Shown here one piece after another: positions 24,663 through 32,169 of a stretch of DNA of 33,367 nucleotides. The DNA comes from Oscillospiraceae bacterium. Lineage in GTDB: Bacteria > Bacillota > Clostridia > Oscillospirales > Acutalibacteraceae. The DNA lies in assembly GCA_031282735.1 (NCBI GenBank), contig JAITDE010000087.1, positions 1 through 33,367 of the forward strand, read 5' to 3'. A program made the position numbers and the translations under genes. The number at the start of each line of letters is the position of its first letter. Positions within the stretch are counted from its first letter, which is position 1. Under the pieces are notes generated by a model. It saw nothing but the letters and a program-made list of their open reading frames with translations, was not told where the DNA came from and ran no database searches.

Positions 24663-25158
24663 GTTTCATTTTGATGCCTTTATTATACACCAAGTGCTTT
24701 GCCTTTTTCAAGTGGAAATAGGTATATTTTTTGCATTTACGCCAAGTTTTTTTATGTTCGCCCAAAACGAATCGCAAAAAACGGGAAATAATCCGCGCAG
24801 GGAGGCAAAATATGTGAACGATCCAAGCAGCGCATCGACGCAGAACCCGCACAAACCAATCGGTCGCCCGCAGCGCCGCGCTTCCGAACGATACATAATA
24901 AAGAAGCCACCCCAAAATCTCGCCCAACAGCCCGTAGGTGTGAAACCCGCCGTCCGAAACGCTCAAAAAGAAAAAAAACGTCAGGATCGTACAGCATAGG
25001 CAATACAAAATATCTTGCGCCAGCAGAAAAACCCGCTTGCCCGAAACCAGCAGGCGCACAATGCGGAAAATATCATAAAGCACGCCCAAAAAAAATCCGA
25101 AGCCGATGCACAGCAAAAAAAACTTGCTCTGCGACGCAAGTGAAAATTGGTATTCCAT
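24646..25158 (-). CDS. yabQ: Spore cortex biosynthesis protein YabQ
   Basis: A 170-residue membrane protein with about four membrane helices. The N-terminal SLASQSKFFLLCIGFGFFLGVLYDIFR is the YabQ signature (YDxFR after the first helix), and DGGFHTYGLLGEILGW covers the rest of the conserved core. YabQ is required for cortex formation in Bacillus spores, in the mother-cell membrane around the forespore. The C-terminus is basic and cytosolic (HKKTWRKCKKY). Its ATG shares one base with the yabP stop (TGATG), indicating coupling. The yabP-yabQ-divIC-yabR order is conserved in spore-formers. Confidence 0.9.
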   Translation of the reverse strand: MEYQFSLASQSKFFLLCIGFGFFLGVLYDIFRIVRLLVSGKRVFLLAQDILYCLCCTILTFFFFLSVSDGGFHTYGLLGEILGWLLYYVSFGSAALRATDWFVRVLRRCAAWIVHIFCLPARIISRFLRFVLGEHKKTWRKCKKYTYFHLKKAKHLVYNKGIKMKHESEK

Positions 25159-25442
25159 CAGCGGAACACCTTGCGGAAAAATCCGCCGCTCTCTTTTGGT
25201 TGCGTGTCTTGGTATGTCAGCGACGCAATCGTACCCTCCAGCAGCAGTTCGCCCACCTCGACGCTCAACCGATTGATATGCAAATCGTCGCCGCGCACAA
25301 TCAATTCGCCCATGTCGGTGAAAACGCTGACAGAGTGTTCGTCGAAGCTGTCAACATCCGAAACGCCCGACACGGTCAATAGCCGCCGGTCTTCCATGAC
25401 GACGTTATGCGGCATGGCGGGTTGTTTTTTTTCTTCGGTCAT
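25158..25442 (-). CDS. yabP: Sporulation protein YabP
   Basis: A 94-residue YabP: HNVVMEDRRLLTVSGVSDVDSFDE is the hallmark start, followed by VFTDMGELIVRGDDLHINRLSVEVGELLLEG, and a short basic C-terminus ending FRKVFR. YabP acts with YabQ in spore coat/cortex assembly. The ATG at 25442 has AAAGGAG eight bases upstream; a GTG at 25451 in frame lies too near that site. No sigma-A promoter is seen upstream on the minus strand, which would fit a sporulation sigma factor, but I could not assign one. Confidence 0.9.
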   Translation of the reverse strand: MTEEKKQPAMPHNVVMEDRRLLTVSGVSDVDSFDEHSVSVFTDMGELIVRGDDLHINRLSVEVGELLLEGTIASLTYQDTQPKESGGFFRKVFR

Positions 25443-25574
25443 CGTACTCACTCCTTTGGGATTATGTCTATGCGGACGGTGGAGCGGCTAGAACGCGTGC
25501 GGCGGGTTCGGCGGCGTTCAAACATGAATTTCACGGATTTTTGTGCGTTTTTTCGGATTTTGCCTCCAAAAGCC

Positions 25575-25603
25575 TTGCAATCCGTTCAAAAATGATTTAT
25601 ACT
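25575..25603 (+). promoter_or_regulatory. Promoter of the M28 peptidase gene
   Basis: TTGCAA (25575-25580) and TATACT (25598-25603) separated by 17 bases, 38 bases before the ATG at 25642. It lies in the gap between the divergent yabP and peptidase genes. Confidence 0.7.
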
Positions 25604-25641
25604 CTTAGCGGTGAAATATACAGAATGTGAGGACTACGATT

Positions 25642-26985
25642 ATGCCAAAGGTTATTCTCGAAAACCCCCGCAAAAGCGTTGCGGAAAGCACCATGAAATA
25701 TATGCTCGACGGTATCCGCTATGTGTGCGCAACATTTACCAAGCGCAAACCCGGATCTCAATCCGAACGCAACGCCCAGGCGTACTTCAAAACAGAACTT
25801 GAAGGCTACGCCGACAACGTCGTCATGGAAGACTTCAGTCTGCATCCGGATGCTTTTATGGGATTCATCCCCATTGCGGCGGTGTTCATTCTGGCGGGTG
25901 TCGCTTGCTTCTGGCTTGGCAAAGGCTCGTTGATCGTTGCGATTTTGGGCGCGCTGCTGCCTTTGCTGTCGACTCTGATGTTCCTTTTCGAGTTCCTGTT
26001 CTACCGCTCGTTCGTCGATTTTCTCTTCCCCAAAAAAATCTCGCGCAATGTCTACGCAACGCGCAAACCATCGGGCGAAGTCAAACAGCGTATCATCTTC
26101 GGCGGGCACACCGACGCCGCGTATGAATGGACTTACTCCTATTTGGGCGAAGTCGCGGGGCTAGCGTTCGCGATCTTCACGGCGGTTGCAAGCATGATTG
26201 TGGGTCTGGTTGCAAACTTGGTTCGTCTTGTTTATGTGATTGCCGAACACGTCACCTTAACGTCGCAACAAATCAAAGATTTGACCGCGATCGGTCAAGA
26301 TCCGTTCAAATTGCAAGGCGGATGGCTCGGTTGGGGCATTGCGTTGCTTTGCACCATTCCTTTTGGGTTGATCATTTGCAAATTCATCAACTATAAAATT
26401 GTTGTGGACGGCGCGAACGACAACTTGACCGCTAACTACATCTCCATGTCGATTCTCAAAGAGATGGCGGAAGCCGACATGCGCTTTGAGCACACCGAAG
26501 TCGGCTGTTTGCTCTCGGGTTCGGAAGAGGCGGGCTTGCGCGGCGCGAAAGCGTTTGCCAAAAAGCATCAAAAAGAGTTTTCCAAAGCCGATTCAGGGGT
26601 CGAAACAATATTTATCGCGCTCGACACCATGCGCGAAATTGATGAAATGCGCGTTTGCAACTTCGGTTGCACAGGCACGATGTCCAACGATCGCGCGGTG
26701 GGCGATTTGCTTCACGCGGCCGGCGAAGCCTGCGGTGTCAAGCTGCCCGACAGCGAGCTATATCCCGGCGCGGTCGACGCGGAGGCGTTCAGCATGTTCG
26801 GGTTGCGCTCCACAGGCTTTACCGCCGTGAGCCACGAAGCTCGCCGCTATTATCACACCCGCCAGGACACCGCCGACAATGTGGACAGCGAATGCATGGC
26901 GCTCTCGTTCAACATCTGCAAAGAGGCCGCGCGTATCTTCGACGAGCAGGGCATGGCTCAATTTGACGCCGCGCGGGCAAAATAA
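25642..26985 (+). CDS. Membrane-embedded M28-family zinc aminopeptidase
   Basis: A 447-residue M28 peptidase. All dinuclear zinc residues are visible: H156 and D158 (GGHTD), D260 (GANDN), E295/E296 (GSEEAG), D328 (IALD) and H405 (YYHTR). Two membrane helices (about 73-92 and 96-120) precede the catalytic domain. A second hydrophobic region (about 170-200 and 229-248) is inserted between H156 and D260, so the catalytic domain is built around a membrane hairpin, which is unusual. It probably trims peptides at the membrane; which side is unclear. The ATG has GAGG about ten bases upstream. An earlier GTG at 25627 is possible but would absorb that site. Confidence 0.85.
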   Translation: MPKVILENPRKSVAESTMKYMLDGIRYVCATFTKRKPGSQSERNAQAYFKTELEGYADNVVMEDFSLHPDAFMGFIPIAAVFILAGVACFWLGKGSLIVAILGALLPLLSTLMFLFEFLFYRSFVDFLFPKKISRNVYATRKPSGEVKQRIIFGGHTDAAYEWTYSYLGEVAGLAFAIFTAVASMIVGLVANLVRLVYVIAEHVTLTSQQIKDLTAIGQDPFKLQGGWLGWGIALLCTIPFGLIICKFINYKIVVDGANDNLTANYISMSILKEMAEADMRFEHTEVGCLLSGSEEAGLRGAKAFAKKHQKEFSKADSGVETIFIALDTMREIDEMRVCNFGCTGTMSNDRAVGDLLHAAGEACGVKLPDSELYPGAVDAEAFSMFGLRSTGFTAVSHEARRYYHTRQDTADNVDSECMALSFNICKEAARIFDEQGMAQFDAARAK

Positions 26986-27013
26986 ATTATTTTTGGTTTC
27001 TCCCAAACAAAAA

Positions 27014-27054
27014 ATCGCGCCGATATTCATTTTATACTTGAATATCGGCGCGAT
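27014..27054. promoter_or_regulatory. Long perfect inverted repeat before the LCP gene
   Basis: ATCGCGCCGATATTCA (27014-27029) and its perfect 16-base complement (27039-27054) surround a nine-base AT loop. The right arm contains most of the -35 box and spacer of the LCP promoter. It could be an operator or a terminator of the M28 transcript. No T-run follows on the plus strand (next bases CTGTGG), which argues against a simple plus-strand terminator. Confidence 0.6.
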
Positions 27055-27066
27055 CTGTGGTATGAT
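27038..27066 (+). promoter_or_regulatory. Promoter of the LCP gene
   Basis: TTGAAT (27038-27043) and TATGAT (27061-27066) at 17-base spacing, about 30 bases before the ATG at 27096. The -35 box lies inside the right arm of the inverted repeat, so hairpin or protein binding there would block it. Confidence 0.65.
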
Positions 27067-27095
27067 GTCGTTATATCTGGTAAGGGGTAGGCGTC

Positions 27096-28136
27096 ATGAA
27101 AAAAAAGGGGAGCTACGCACGCTATGCGCGACCGCCGCGTGATCCGCGCAAATCAAGGTATAAATGGATCATGCCTTTGTGTATTGGGCTTTTGCTGTTC
27201 GGCGCAGTTACCGTAGCGCTTGTCACCGTGTTTTCGACTCTCAACAAAGTCAATCGCAATTTATCGCAGAAAAACGTCGATTCCCAAGCGGTTGCGGAGG
27301 AAACAATCGACAAAACAGGTTTTGAAGATCTCTTCGGCGGCGCGGACGACGCGATTCGCGCGAACGAGGCTATGTCTGTTTTGCGGGATCCCAATGTGAC
27401 CAATGTTTTGCTTGCGGGTCTTGATTACGGCGGCAACGAGAATTTGAAAAATCAGATTTATCCCCGCGCCGACGCGATTATTCTTCTTTCGGCAAATAAA
27501 CATACAAAAAAAATCAGCATGGTTTCATTTTCCCGCGCGACTTATGTGGCGATACCCGGTTATAAAAACGGGCGTTTGAATTTGGCACACGCATACGGCG
27601 GCGCGGAACTCCTAGTGAAAACCATTGAGCTGAACTATAAAATCGGCATCGACGCGTTTATGACCGTTGATTTTGACAGCTTCATTACGCTGGTGGACAT
27701 GCTGGAGGGCATTGAGCTGACTCTTGATCAGCAAGAATATGACGCGCTCAAGGAGTCGTGCTATCTCAGCGACGGACCCGGTTCCTATTTGTTTGACGGC
27801 ACGCAAACACTGCGGTATGCCCGTTTGCGTTACGTCGACAGCGATCGCGCGCGCACACAGCGCCAACGCAACATTTTGAATCAAATTGTGAGCAAGGTAC
27901 GAGGATTGTCTTTTGGTCAACTGCGCAATTGCGTCAATCGGATGTTGCCGTATGTCAGCACGGACATGAGCAACGGTGATCTGTTGCGATTGTTACCGTT
28001 TGCCGGTTACAGCAGTCGAGAAGCGATTATCCCGCGCAAAGCCGTGCCCCTAACGGAGGTCAACGGCATTGAAGTTTTGATTTTGAATTGGAATGCCGTC
28101 TATCGGGATGTTCGCGAGCTACTGTATGCGCAGTGA
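27096..28136 (+). CDS. LytR-CpsA-Psr (LCP) family protein with altered catalytic motifs
   Basis: A 346-residue type II membrane protein: a basic cytoplasmic tail (1-23), one membrane helix (24-46) and an extracellular LCP domain. LCP enzymes attach teichoic acids or capsule to peptidoglycan. Conserved here are LLAGLD (D110), RADAIILL (D126) and the late Arg cluster RYVDSDRARTQRQR (R251-R258). The usual S-I-P-R-D motif reads SFSRAT (R147 kept, Asp replaced by Ala), and the Arg that normally follows the first Asp (DxR) is missing (DYGG). It starts at ATG with AAGGGG upstream. It may use the product of the glycosyltransferase/Wzm cluster, which is inference. Confidence 0.85.
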   Translation: MKKKGSYARYARPPRDPRKSRYKWIMPLCIGLLLFGAVTVALVTVFSTLNKVNRNLSQKNVDSQAVAEETIDKTGFEDLFGGADDAIRANEAMSVLRDPNVTNVLLAGLDYGGNENLKNQIYPRADAIILLSANKHTKKISMVSFSRATYVAIPGYKNGRLNLAHAYGGAELLVKTIELNYKIGIDAFMTVDFDSFITLVDMLEGIELTLDQQEYDALKESCYLSDGPGSYLFDGTQTLRYARLRYVDSDRARTQRQRNILNQIVSKVRGLSFGQLRNCVNRMLPYVSTDMSNGDLLRLLPFAGYSSREAIIPRKAVPLTEVNGIEVLILNWNAVYRDVRELLYAQ

Positions 28137-28184
28137 GGATTTGGATGAAAACATGACCGATTTTGTTGTTTTTGGAGCGAAAAT

Positions 28185-28730
28185 ATGAACGAACAAACGA
28201 TTGCAAAACACACCGTCTATCAGGGAAAAATCATCACCGTGCGCAATGACGACGCGCTTTTGCCCAACGGAAAACCCTGCAAACGCGAAGTGGTGGAACA
28301 TCCCGGCGGGGTGACCGTCGCCGCGCTCACGGCGGAGGACGAATTGCTTTTTGTGCGGCAGTTCCGTTACCCCTATCAGGAGATTTTGCCGGAACTCCCC
28401 GCAGGCAAGCTGGAAATCGGCGAAGCCGACGACCCGTTGCGCACCGGAAAACGCGAACTGCTCGAAGAAACGGGTGCGACGGCGGCAAGCTACCAAAGTT
28501 TGGGTATATTTTACCCCACACCCGGCTACTGTGCCGAAAAAATATACATGTATCTTGCGCAAAATCTGTCTTTCGGCGATGCTTCTCCCGACGAGGACGA
28601 GTTTTTGACGGTTGAACGCGTTCCGCTCAAAGACGCCGTTCGGATGGTGATGCGCGGAGATATCCGCGACGGCAAAACCCAAGCCGCCGTGTTAAAAATT
28701 TGGACAATGCGAACAGGAGAATTTGCATGA
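28185..28730 (+). CDS. NUDIX hydrolase, ADP-ribose pyrophosphatase type
   Basis: A 181-residue NUDIX protein close to B. subtilis NudF. LPAGKLEIGE, then RELLEETGATA, is the Nudix box, but two extra residues lie between the first Glu and the REL part (EADDPLRTGK where seven residues are usual). The catalytic Glu pair REL-EE is intact. The N-terminal domain VYQGKIITVRNDDALLPNGKP matches the ADP-ribose/ADP-sugar subgroup, which releases AMP and a sugar phosphate. The ATG has GGAG nine bases upstream. Its stop overlaps the lipase ATG (28727), so the two genes are coupled, and the LCP gene lies 48 bases upstream. Confidence 0.88.
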   Translation: MNEQTIAKHTVYQGKIITVRNDDALLPNGKPCKREVVEHPGGVTVAALTAEDELLFVRQFRYPYQEILPELPAGKLEIGEADDPLRTGKRELLEETGATAASYQSLGIFYPTPGYCAEKIYMYLAQNLSFGDASPDEDEFLTVERVPLKDAVRMVMRGDIRDGKTQAAVLKIWTMRTGEFA

Positions 28731-30283
28731 AAACGACCCGCTGTGTCATCTCTGCCATTTTGGCAATCACCATGGTTTTGCTCTGCCTTGCGCCCGCAAG
28801 CGCGAAGCGGGATGAAGAAATTGTGCCGCTGATTATCGTCAACGGCATGGGCGAATCGGATTTGCTCAAAAATATGGGGACGTCTGACGAAACAGTCGCT
28901 TTTCCGCCGGCATCCGATGCCATTGCCGAGGCGGTTTTCCGCGCCGCGCCTTACCTGCTCAGCCGCGCGGCCATCGGCGATTTGGATGGCTTTGCCGCGA
29001 AGGTGTCGCCCATTTTGCGCGAGTTGTTTGACGACATCGCGTTTTTGCCCGATGGCACGCCCAAACATCAAATTGACCAATTGAAGTTCCCCGATTCCTA
29101 CGCAAACGACAAAACGGGCAAAATCGACAGCGTCTCCCACGGCAAAATCGCGCGTGCGTACGGTGCGGAGATCAGCTATCAATTTGTGCACGATTGGCGC
29201 AATTCGGCGATCGTCGAAGCACAAAATCTCAACGAGATGATTGAACGCGTTCTCCAAGAGCAAGGCGCGCAAAAAGTGAAACTCATGGGCGTGAGCATGG
29301 GCGGAGGCGTTGTGACGGCATATCTTGCAAAATATGGATACGCGCGTGTGGAGCGGGTCGTTATGATGTCTTCGGTTTTTCGCGGTTTGCCCATCGTCGG
29401 CGATTTGTTCAACGGGCGTTTGACGCTGGATTCCGCGACGCTCCAACGCTTTTTGGCACAGACGCTCGCGGGCAGCGAACCGTGGGATGCCATTGTGGGC
29501 GGCTTGCTTGATGCCTTTCAAAAAATCGGTTTGCTTGATTTTGTGCTGGATAACAGCGAAAGCTTAGTCCAAGCAATGATGCCGACGCTCAACAGCGATT
29601 TTATCGTGCCAATCTTCGGGCAATTGCCCGGCTTTTGGGGATTGATCCCCGACGAGGACTACGAAAGCGCAAAAGCGTTGCTCCTCAACGGCGAAACACA
29701 CGCCGATTTAATCAAATTGATTGACGATCATCATTATAACGTGTTCAATAAGGCGCCTGCGTTAATCAAAAAAATGGTTGCGGACGGCATACAGTTCGAT
29801 ATTTTGTCCAATTACAATTTGGCCGGCTATCCGATCGGACCGCACGCGGACATGCAGAGCGACGATGGTTTGCTCACCTACTGCACCAGTGCGGGCGCGG
29901 TGTGCGCGCCGTTGGGCAAGACCCTGGGCGGCGATTACATACAAAAAATTGCCGACGGATACAACCGTTTGTCGCCCGACGGCATCATTGATGCCTCCAC
30001 GTGTTTGCTCCCCGAGACGACTTGGTTCACCAAAGATTTGCACCACGTGGCGTTTTATTCCGAAGAAAGCGTTGCGTTTGTGCTTTGGCTTTTGCAGAGC
30101 GGCAAACACGACGTGCGAAGCAACGCCAAATATCCGCAGTTCATGCAATACGATTCAACAACCGAAAAAATGCTGCCTTTGGGTGGCGGCGAGTCGCTTT
30201 TGGTTGATGCTTCCGCATCGGTTTTTCCCGAAACGGGAGATGATTTGCCGGGATTTATCAAAACATGTTTGTTTGGTATGTAG
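28727..30283 (+). CDS. Secreted alpha/beta hydrolase, LCAT-like lipase
   Basis: A 518-residue protein with a signal peptide (about 1-26, ending APASA). The mature part opens with PLIIVNGMGES, like the strand and oxyanion loop of LCAT-type lipases, has VHDWRNS (154-160, the DWR motif of lecithin:cholesterol acyltransferase-like enzymes), and the nucleophile elbow GVSMGGG with S190. The catalytic Asp/His are probably in the C-terminal part (DGLLTYCTSA; DLHHVAFYSEE). Likely an acyl-ester or phospholipid hydrolase on the cell surface; the substrate is unknown. The ATG has AGGAG eight bases upstream. Its stop lies two bases from the bofA stop (convergent), with no terminator visible between them. 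Confidence 0.8.
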   Translation: MKTTRCVISAILAITMVLLCLAPASAKRDEEIVPLIIVNGMGESDLLKNMGTSDETVAFPPASDAIAEAVFRAAPYLLSRAAIGDLDGFAAKVSPILRELFDDIAFLPDGTPKHQIDQLKFPDSYANDKTGKIDSVSHGKIARAYGAEISYQFVHDWRNSAIVEAQNLNEMIERVLQEQGAQKVKLMGVSMGGGVVTAYLAKYGYARVERVVMMSSVFRGLPIVGDLFNGRLTLDSATLQRFLAQTLAGSEPWDAIVGGLLDAFQKIGLLDFVLDNSESLVQAMMPTLNSDFIVPIFGQLPGFWGLIPDEDYESAKALLLNGETHADLIKLIDDHHYNVFNKAPALIKKMVADGIQFDILSNYNLAGYPIGPHADMQSDDGLLTYCTSAGAVCAPLGKTLGGDYIQKIADGYNRLSPDGIIDASTCLLPETTWFTKDLHHVAFYSEESVAFVLWLLQSGKHDVRSNAKYPQFMQYDSTTEKMLPLGGGESLLVDASASVFPETGDDLPGFIKTCLFGM

Positions 30284-30285
30284 TG

Positions 30286-30564
30286 CTATTTTGTCACAAG
30301 TGTGAACAATGTATTCAATAATAAAAGCGATATCACCCCCGGCGTGCCGCCGACCGCGCTTACGCCGAGCGACAAGCCGTTCACGGGCAGGGATATCCCT
30401 GTGAATGCCCCCAGCGCGTTCACTGCGAAAAGTGCCGCAACGCCCGAGAGGACAGTTAGCAGCACATAGCGGATCAGCCGCCGCTGGCGCAAGGCGGAAA
30501 GCAAAATGACGAGGGTTCCGCTTGCCGCAACGGCGCAAAGTATGACCTTGAGTGTCGTCGGCAT
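30286..30564 (-). CDS. bofA: Pro-sigma-K processing inhibitor BofA family
   Basis: A 92-residue membrane protein with two to three helices. The C-terminal segment NGLSLGVSAVGGTPGVISLLLLN is the BofA signature (LG-x-PG). In Bacillus, BofA holds the SpoIVFB protease inactive until the forespore signals, so it controls sigma-K activation late in sporulation. The gene follows yaaL on the minus strand, as in B. subtilis, but a repeat copy separates them by 120 bases. AAAGGA lies about ten bases before the ATG. It is convergent with the lipase gene, two bases apart. Confidence 0.85.
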   Translation of the reverse strand: MPTTLKVILCAVAASGTLVILLSALRQRRLIRYVLLTVLSGVAALFAVNALGAFTGISLPVNGLSLGVSAVGGTPGVISLLLLNTLFTLVTK

Positions 30565-30599
30565 TTCATGACATTCCTTTCCGAGGCTTTTGTGTGTCT

Positions 30600-30684
30600 A
30601 TCTGCGAATGGCGGCGCGAGGCGGCGAAAGTCTTTTTGCTTCTTTTTCTTCAGAGAAAGAAGGAAGAAAAAGAAAAAATTTTAT
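30600..30684 (-). repeat. 3'-UTR repeat element, copy 4 (partial, between yaaL and bofA)
   Basis: On the minus strand, directly after the yaaL stop, it has TTTTTCTTTTTCTTCCTTC, TCTCTGAAGAAAAAGAAGC, AAAAAGACTTTCGCC and GCCTCGCGCC. The later modules and the terminator stem are absent. The A-T-rich hairpin is kept in a shortened form. Because it lacks the terminator, it may let transcription pass into bofA. Confidence 0.75.
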
Positions 30685-30978
30685 TCATTGCACCAATCGT
30701 TCTCTGTCTTCCTCTGTGATCGGCAAATCGCGCACGACTAGGTTGACTTCATGTGCCAAACGGAGCAAATAACGATATTGTGCGCGCAGGGCTTTCAGCT
30801 GATAAATTGCGGCGTCAAGCAAATCATCGTCTGTTTCCATCGAAAGCAAACTGTGCGTTTGCTCAATCTGCTTTCCAAGTGCGCGGATGTCGAGCACCAA
30901 TTGCGCGTTTGGATTGGGTTCTTCGGGTGCGCGCTTTGTTTTGATTGCCGCCACTCTTGCCGCAAGCCAATGTTCCAT
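30685..30978 (-). CDS. yaaL: YaaL-like DUF2508 protein
   Basis: A 97-residue soluble protein. LVLDIRALGKQIEQTHSLLS and LLDAAIYQLKALRAQYRYLLRLAH match the DUF2508 pattern of B. subtilis YaaL: two helices with regularly spaced hydrophobics and a YxxLL segment. Its function is unknown. It lies directly upstream of bofA, as yaaL does in Bacillus; recR, the usual neighbour before yaaL, is not seen here. The ATG at 30978 has GGAGG six bases upstream; upstream in-frame codons lack a ribosome site. Confidence 0.8.
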   Translation of the reverse strand: MEHWLAARVAAIKTKRAPEEPNPNAQLVLDIRALGKQIEQTHSLLSMETDDDLLDAAIYQLKALRAQYRYLLRLAHEVNLVVRDLPITEEDRERLVQ

Positions 30979-31078
30979 GTCGTCCTCCAACGAATCCGCG
31001 CAACGCGCTGTTCTTTCTATTTCTATTGGAAGCATGGGCAGGTTATGCTCGCTTTATGCAAATCAAGGAGGTTTTTTT

Positions 31079-32026
31079 ATGCAGCCAATCCGTTTGCGCC
31101 CGTATATCGCGCAGACCATTTGGGGCGGGCGGCGGCTCGCGGATGAATATTGCATTGATATCGGCGATGCCCAAAATTGCGCCGAGGCATGGGTTTTGAG
31201 TGCAATCCCGCAATGCGGCAGCGTTGTGCAGGGCGGGGAGTATGATGGGCTGACGCTTGAAGATCTTTTTTCGCAACACAAAATCTTGTTTGGCACGGCG
31301 CTGCGGGAAGCCAAATCCTGCCCAATTTTAGTCAAGCTGATCGACGCGATGGACGACCTGTCGATTCAAGTGCATCCGCGCGACGGCGACGCCGTTTTGG
31401 CTGAGGGCGAATCGGGCAAAACGGAATGCTGGTATATTCTTGATGCCGCCGAGGGCGCGTCGCTGGTGCTTGGATTTAAGGAAGCGATCGGCAAAGCGGA
31501 TTTTGCAACGGCAATCGCGGAACAGACGCTCATGAAGCATCTGCGCAAAGTGCCTGTGAAAGCGGGGGATTTTTTCTTTATCCCCGCAGGAACGCTCCAT
31601 GCCATCGGCAAGGGGATTTTGCTTGCCGAAGTCCAGCAGAGTTCCGCAACGACCTACCGGATTTATGATTACGGCAGATTGCAAAACGGTTTGCCGCGTG
31701 CGTTGCATACGGCGCAGTCGCTGGCGGTGACCGATTGTGCGCCCTATGATTTTGCGGCGTATCATAAGCACGCGGGTGCGTCGAGCGTCACGCAACTTGT
31801 GGATTGCCCCTATTTTTCAGTGGCGTTGCGGCATATCGAAACCGGGGATGCCGTCCATGTCGGCGAAAGCTCCTTTTTGCATTTGCTTGTGCTGGACGGC
31901 GAAGCGGTGCTACAAACATCCAATGCCGCGTTTCAAATCCAAAAGGGCGAGAGCTATTTACTTCCCGCGGGGCTTGGAAAAGCCGCATGGATCGGTTCCG
32001 CGCGGATATTGACGACTGCGGTTTGA
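31079..32026 (+). CDS. manA: Mannose-6-phosphate isomerase, class I
   Basis: A 315-residue type I phosphomannose isomerase of the shorter Firmicutes form. Zinc ligands are visible: Q97 and H99 in SIQVHPRD, E116 in KTECWYIL and H174 in PAGTLHAIGKG. The enzyme interconverts fructose-6-P and mannose-6-P, which feeds GDP-mannose and surface glycan synthesis. Translation starts at the ATG at 31079 with a perfect AAGGAGG upstream; in-frame extension back to 30887 overlaps yaaL on the other strand and is rejected. No terminator with a T-run follows; an AT-rich hairpin lies at 32075. Confidence 0.93.
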   Translation: MQPIRLRPYIAQTIWGGRRLADEYCIDIGDAQNCAEAWVLSAIPQCGSVVQGGEYDGLTLEDLFSQHKILFGTALREAKSCPILVKLIDAMDDLSIQVHPRDGDAVLAEGESGKTECWYILDAAEGASLVLGFKEAIGKADFATAIAEQTLMKHLRKVPVKAGDFFFIPAGTLHAIGKGILLAEVQQSSATTYRIYDYGRLQNGLPRALHTAQSLAVTDCAPYDFAAYHKHAGASSVTQLVDCPYFSVALRHIETGDAVHVGESSFLHLLVLDGEAVLQTSNAAFQIQKGESYLLPAGLGKAAWIGSARILTTAV

Positions 32027-32074
32027 TTGGATGGTTCAAAAATGCCCCTCCAAAAAATTTTACCAATAAAAAAT

Positions 32075-32103
32075 ATTTATAATTCTTTAAAAGAATTATA
32101 AAT
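32075..32103. promoter_or_regulatory. AT-rich perfect inverted repeat upstream of the small gene
   Basis: ATTTATAATTCTT (32075-32087) pairs perfectly with AAGAATTATAAAT (32091-32103) around a three-base loop. It occupies the place where the -35 box of the next promoter should be and could be an activator or repressor site. It has a T-rich tail only on the minus strand, where no gene needs a terminator. Confidence 0.5.
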
Positions 32104-32114
32104 CGAACAAGTTG

Positions 32115-32123
32115 TGCTATACT
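32115..32123 (+). promoter_or_regulatory. Extended -10 promoter of the 79-residue gene
   Basis: TGC followed by TATACT (32118-32123) fits an extended -10 element. A recognisable -35 is missing at the correct distance, where the inverted repeat sits instead. The gene starts 46 bases downstream. Confidence 0.5.
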
Positions 32124-32169
32124 CAATGAAAGAAACCTGACGTTTTCATTAGGAAAGGTGGATAAGAAG

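Noticed and set aside
28526..29521. Minus-strand open frame of 331 codons opposite the NUDIX and lipase genes
   Set aside because: It crosses two coupled plus-strand genes with intact catalytic motifs and has no ribosome site; it is a codon-bias shadow.
30284..30285. Terminator between the convergent lipase and bofA genes
   Set aside because: Only two bases separate the stops and no stem with a T-run was found near 30250-30330, so how the two transcripts end is unknown.
30887..31078. N-terminal extension of manA
   Set aside because: It overlaps yaaL on the opposite strand, and a perfect AAGGAGG precedes the ATG at 31079, which matches the family start.
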